The position numbers were made by a program, and so were the translations under genes. The notes under the pieces were generated by a model. That model was not told where the DNA came from, did not search any database, and saw only the letters and a list, made by a program, of their open reading frames with translations. Below, one piece after another: positions 62,410 to 64,000 of a DNA stretch of 64,000 nt; position 1 is the first letter of the stretch; the number at the start of each line of letters is the position of its first letter. This stretch comes from Chondrilla cf. caribensis (taxonomy: Eukaryota > Porifera > Demospongiae > Chondrillida > Chondrillidae): positions 182,501 to 246,500 of the forward strand of contig OZ026552.1 in NCBI GenBank assembly GCA_964020155.1, written 5' to 3'.

Positions 62410-64000
62410 ATGACCTCGATCGGCCTTTCATCAGCTCAGACGACATCTCTGTCATCATCAGTGGCTGGTAAGGTTACCCCCCAGTTCCCTCAACCGAGCA
62501 GCAGTGATGATGTTGTTCATCTCGTTCTCGGTGATGACTCTTCTGGCTTTGCGGCCTACGATGGTGAAGTCTCTGGTCCTGGGTCTTCGGGGCCTCAGAT
62601 GAACAGTTTAGAGGACGTTCTCAATCTAACAGGCATCAATGACTCCATGTTCATGTCTGGTGGTCCTCCACCTACTGCCTCTTCCTCACAGACTACAAAC
62701 ACTCTCTCTGGTCACCTTACAACTTCAACTGTTTCTTCAACTTCCACTGGACCTTTCACCCCCAATCCTAACTCAAATTCCACAGGGCTTCTTATCCCCA
62801 CTTCAAATTCCACTTGGTCCAGTGTTTCCACTCCTGTTTCAAATTCCACTGGACCTCATCTTCCCATTCCCATTCCAAATTCAACAAGGCCTCTCATCCC
62901 CACTGCTGTTTCCAATTCCACTGGACCTCGTCTTCCGACTCCCATTTCAACACCACTAGCATTCACTGGCAGTTCCTCAACAAGTACACCGAGTGCATCT
63001 GTTCTTCCTCAAAAGCCATTCAGTCTACCGTCACAGAGAACAGCCCCTCCCAACCTGGTGGACGTCAGCTCTGATCCGGCTCGCCAGTACAACGGCTCTC
63101 TGGGTCACACGCTCATCCCATCATTGATCGGATCAAGTTACGCATCATCACTGCCACAGTCTACTCTGTCTAATGCAATGACATCACTGGGGAAAGTCCC
63201 CTCTACAGCTGCGCAACCTCTGCTGGTGAGTGGTATCTCATCAGTGAGGACGTCGACACAGAATCCCTCCAATAAGCCACCAGTGACGTCTTGGAGGTGG
63301 TCCAGTAGTCCCCTGCAGGTGAGTCTTGGGAAGAGGAGACCTTCATCCAGTTCTGAGGAGCCAAGCAAGAAGGTCACCACCAAGGTGAGTTCACACACTG
63401 AGGTTAGCACACACTGAGGTTAGCACACACTGATGTTAGCACACACTGAGGTTAGCACACACTGAGGTTAGCACACACTGAGGTTAGCACACAGCACACA
63501 CTGAGGTTAGCACACACTGAGGTTAGCACACACACTGATGTTAGCACACACCGAGGTTAGCACACACACTGATGTTAGCACACACTGAGTTTAGCACACA
63601 CACTGAGGTTAGCAAGTGTGTGTACTTGTGCACAATCGTATTCTTCAAACATGCGAAAGTGTGTACATATGTACATATGTACATATATAAAATTGTGTGT
63701 TGGTTGTGCGGTGTAGGGTCCTGACAACTCTGCAGAGGCAGTGGACTACAACATCAAGCAGAGTCTCATTCTGGATCTCCAGCGCACCCAACTGGCCATC
63801 AAGCACTGCGAGGCCACACAGCAGCAGTTCTACAGGCAGGGGAAGCTCAAGGAGGCTAAAGAGGAGGAACAGAAGATTGCTCTACTCATCCAGCGACAGA
63901 AGCAGATCGTTCAGGCTGTGCAGAGCCCGGTGTGGGAATCCCTTGGGAGAAACAAGGTGTCAACGACATCCTCTAGTTCATCCTCTTTGACAAGCTTGAA
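62410..64000 (+). CDS. Ser/Thr/Pro-rich protein with coiled-coil segment, partial
   Basis: The first coding exon is 62410-63384 (325 codons, donor AAG|GTGAGT). The second runs 63717-64000 and off the window; the join is phase 0. An in-frame TAA at 62398 supports the ATG at 62410. A CTTCTGCAG acceptor at 62343-62351 suggests an upstream non-coding exon. Residues 30-85 are acidic and hydrophobic (DDVVHLVLGDD, SLEDVLNLTGIND). Residues 90-320 are low complexity with repeated NSTGP/NSTxP motifs, ending in a basic patch (GKRRP). Exon 2 has a charged, heptad-rich helix (LILDLQRTQLAIKHCEATQQ to QKQIVQAVQ). I do not recognise the family; a nuclear or scaffold role would be a guess. GTGAGT words at 63223 and 63320 could be alternative donors. 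Confidence 0.65.
63400..63615 (+). repeat. 17-bp minisatellite in the intron of the last gene
   Basis: About 12 copies of GAGGTTAGCACACACT just after the donor at 63385. Confidence 0.9.

Noticed and set aside
60999..62471. ORFs of 390-490 aa on + and 140-260 aa on - (Cys/His/Leu-rich)
   Set aside because: They are translations of a 24/27-bp minisatellite whose unit length is a multiple of three, so every frame stays open.

Overview
The window is eukaryotic, almost certainly from an invertebrate animal. Its genes have spliceosomal introns with GT..AG borders. They belong to animal families: a HUNK-type kinase, a RING/TRAF-zinc-finger/MATH protein, a Rab GTPase and an ARL14EP-type protein. Minisatellites and decayed Penelope, non-LTR and pogo/Tigger-like elements are abundant. 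A sponge or other non-bilaterian would fit, but that is inference; nothing here fixes the species.

Positions 1-36,100 hold a tandem array of 17 intact single-exon genes (15 on +, 2 on -) plus two fragments. Each encodes a cytosolic protein of about 272 aa made only of six NHL beta-propeller blades, with no RING, B-box or signal peptide. Each unit has a near-identical promoter cassette, the CDS, a 3' flank with a small hairpin, and a variable number of 46-bp tandem repeats. Some units also carry a 48/50-bp repeat. The cassette has a kappaB-like decamer 12-30 bp before the ATG in 16 of 17 genes, and many have an exact CArg-type box (CCATATTTGG) just before it. Differences between paralogues fall in the loops predicted to lie on one face of the propeller, while the opposite turns hardly change. 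I read the array as a diversified binding repertoire, possibly immune or recognition related. Gaps between units hold retroelement and pogo debris, and three truncated copies of the last HUNK exon.

Positions 36,350-45,477 (-) hold a nine-exon HUNK-like kinase gene that I could assemble in frame to 740 aa; its introns are packed with minisatellites. It is divergent from a two-exon RING/TRAF/MATH gene (45,923-47,400). Next come a four-exon atypical Rab GTPase (48,025-51,831, +) and, tail to tail with it, a three-exon ARL14EP-like gene (52,332-57,611, -) with a 4.7-kb repeat-filled intron. The region 57,612-62,350 is gene-poor: a small inverted-repeat element, a G-rich minisatellite and a 1.1-kb minisatellite. 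From 62,410 a Ser/Thr/Pro-rich coiled-coil gene runs off the right edge.

The NHL array, its kappaB-like promoter motifs and the nearby TRAF-type gene together suggest innate signalling, but adjacency alone does not prove a shared pathway. All counts, alignments and splice joins were made by eye.
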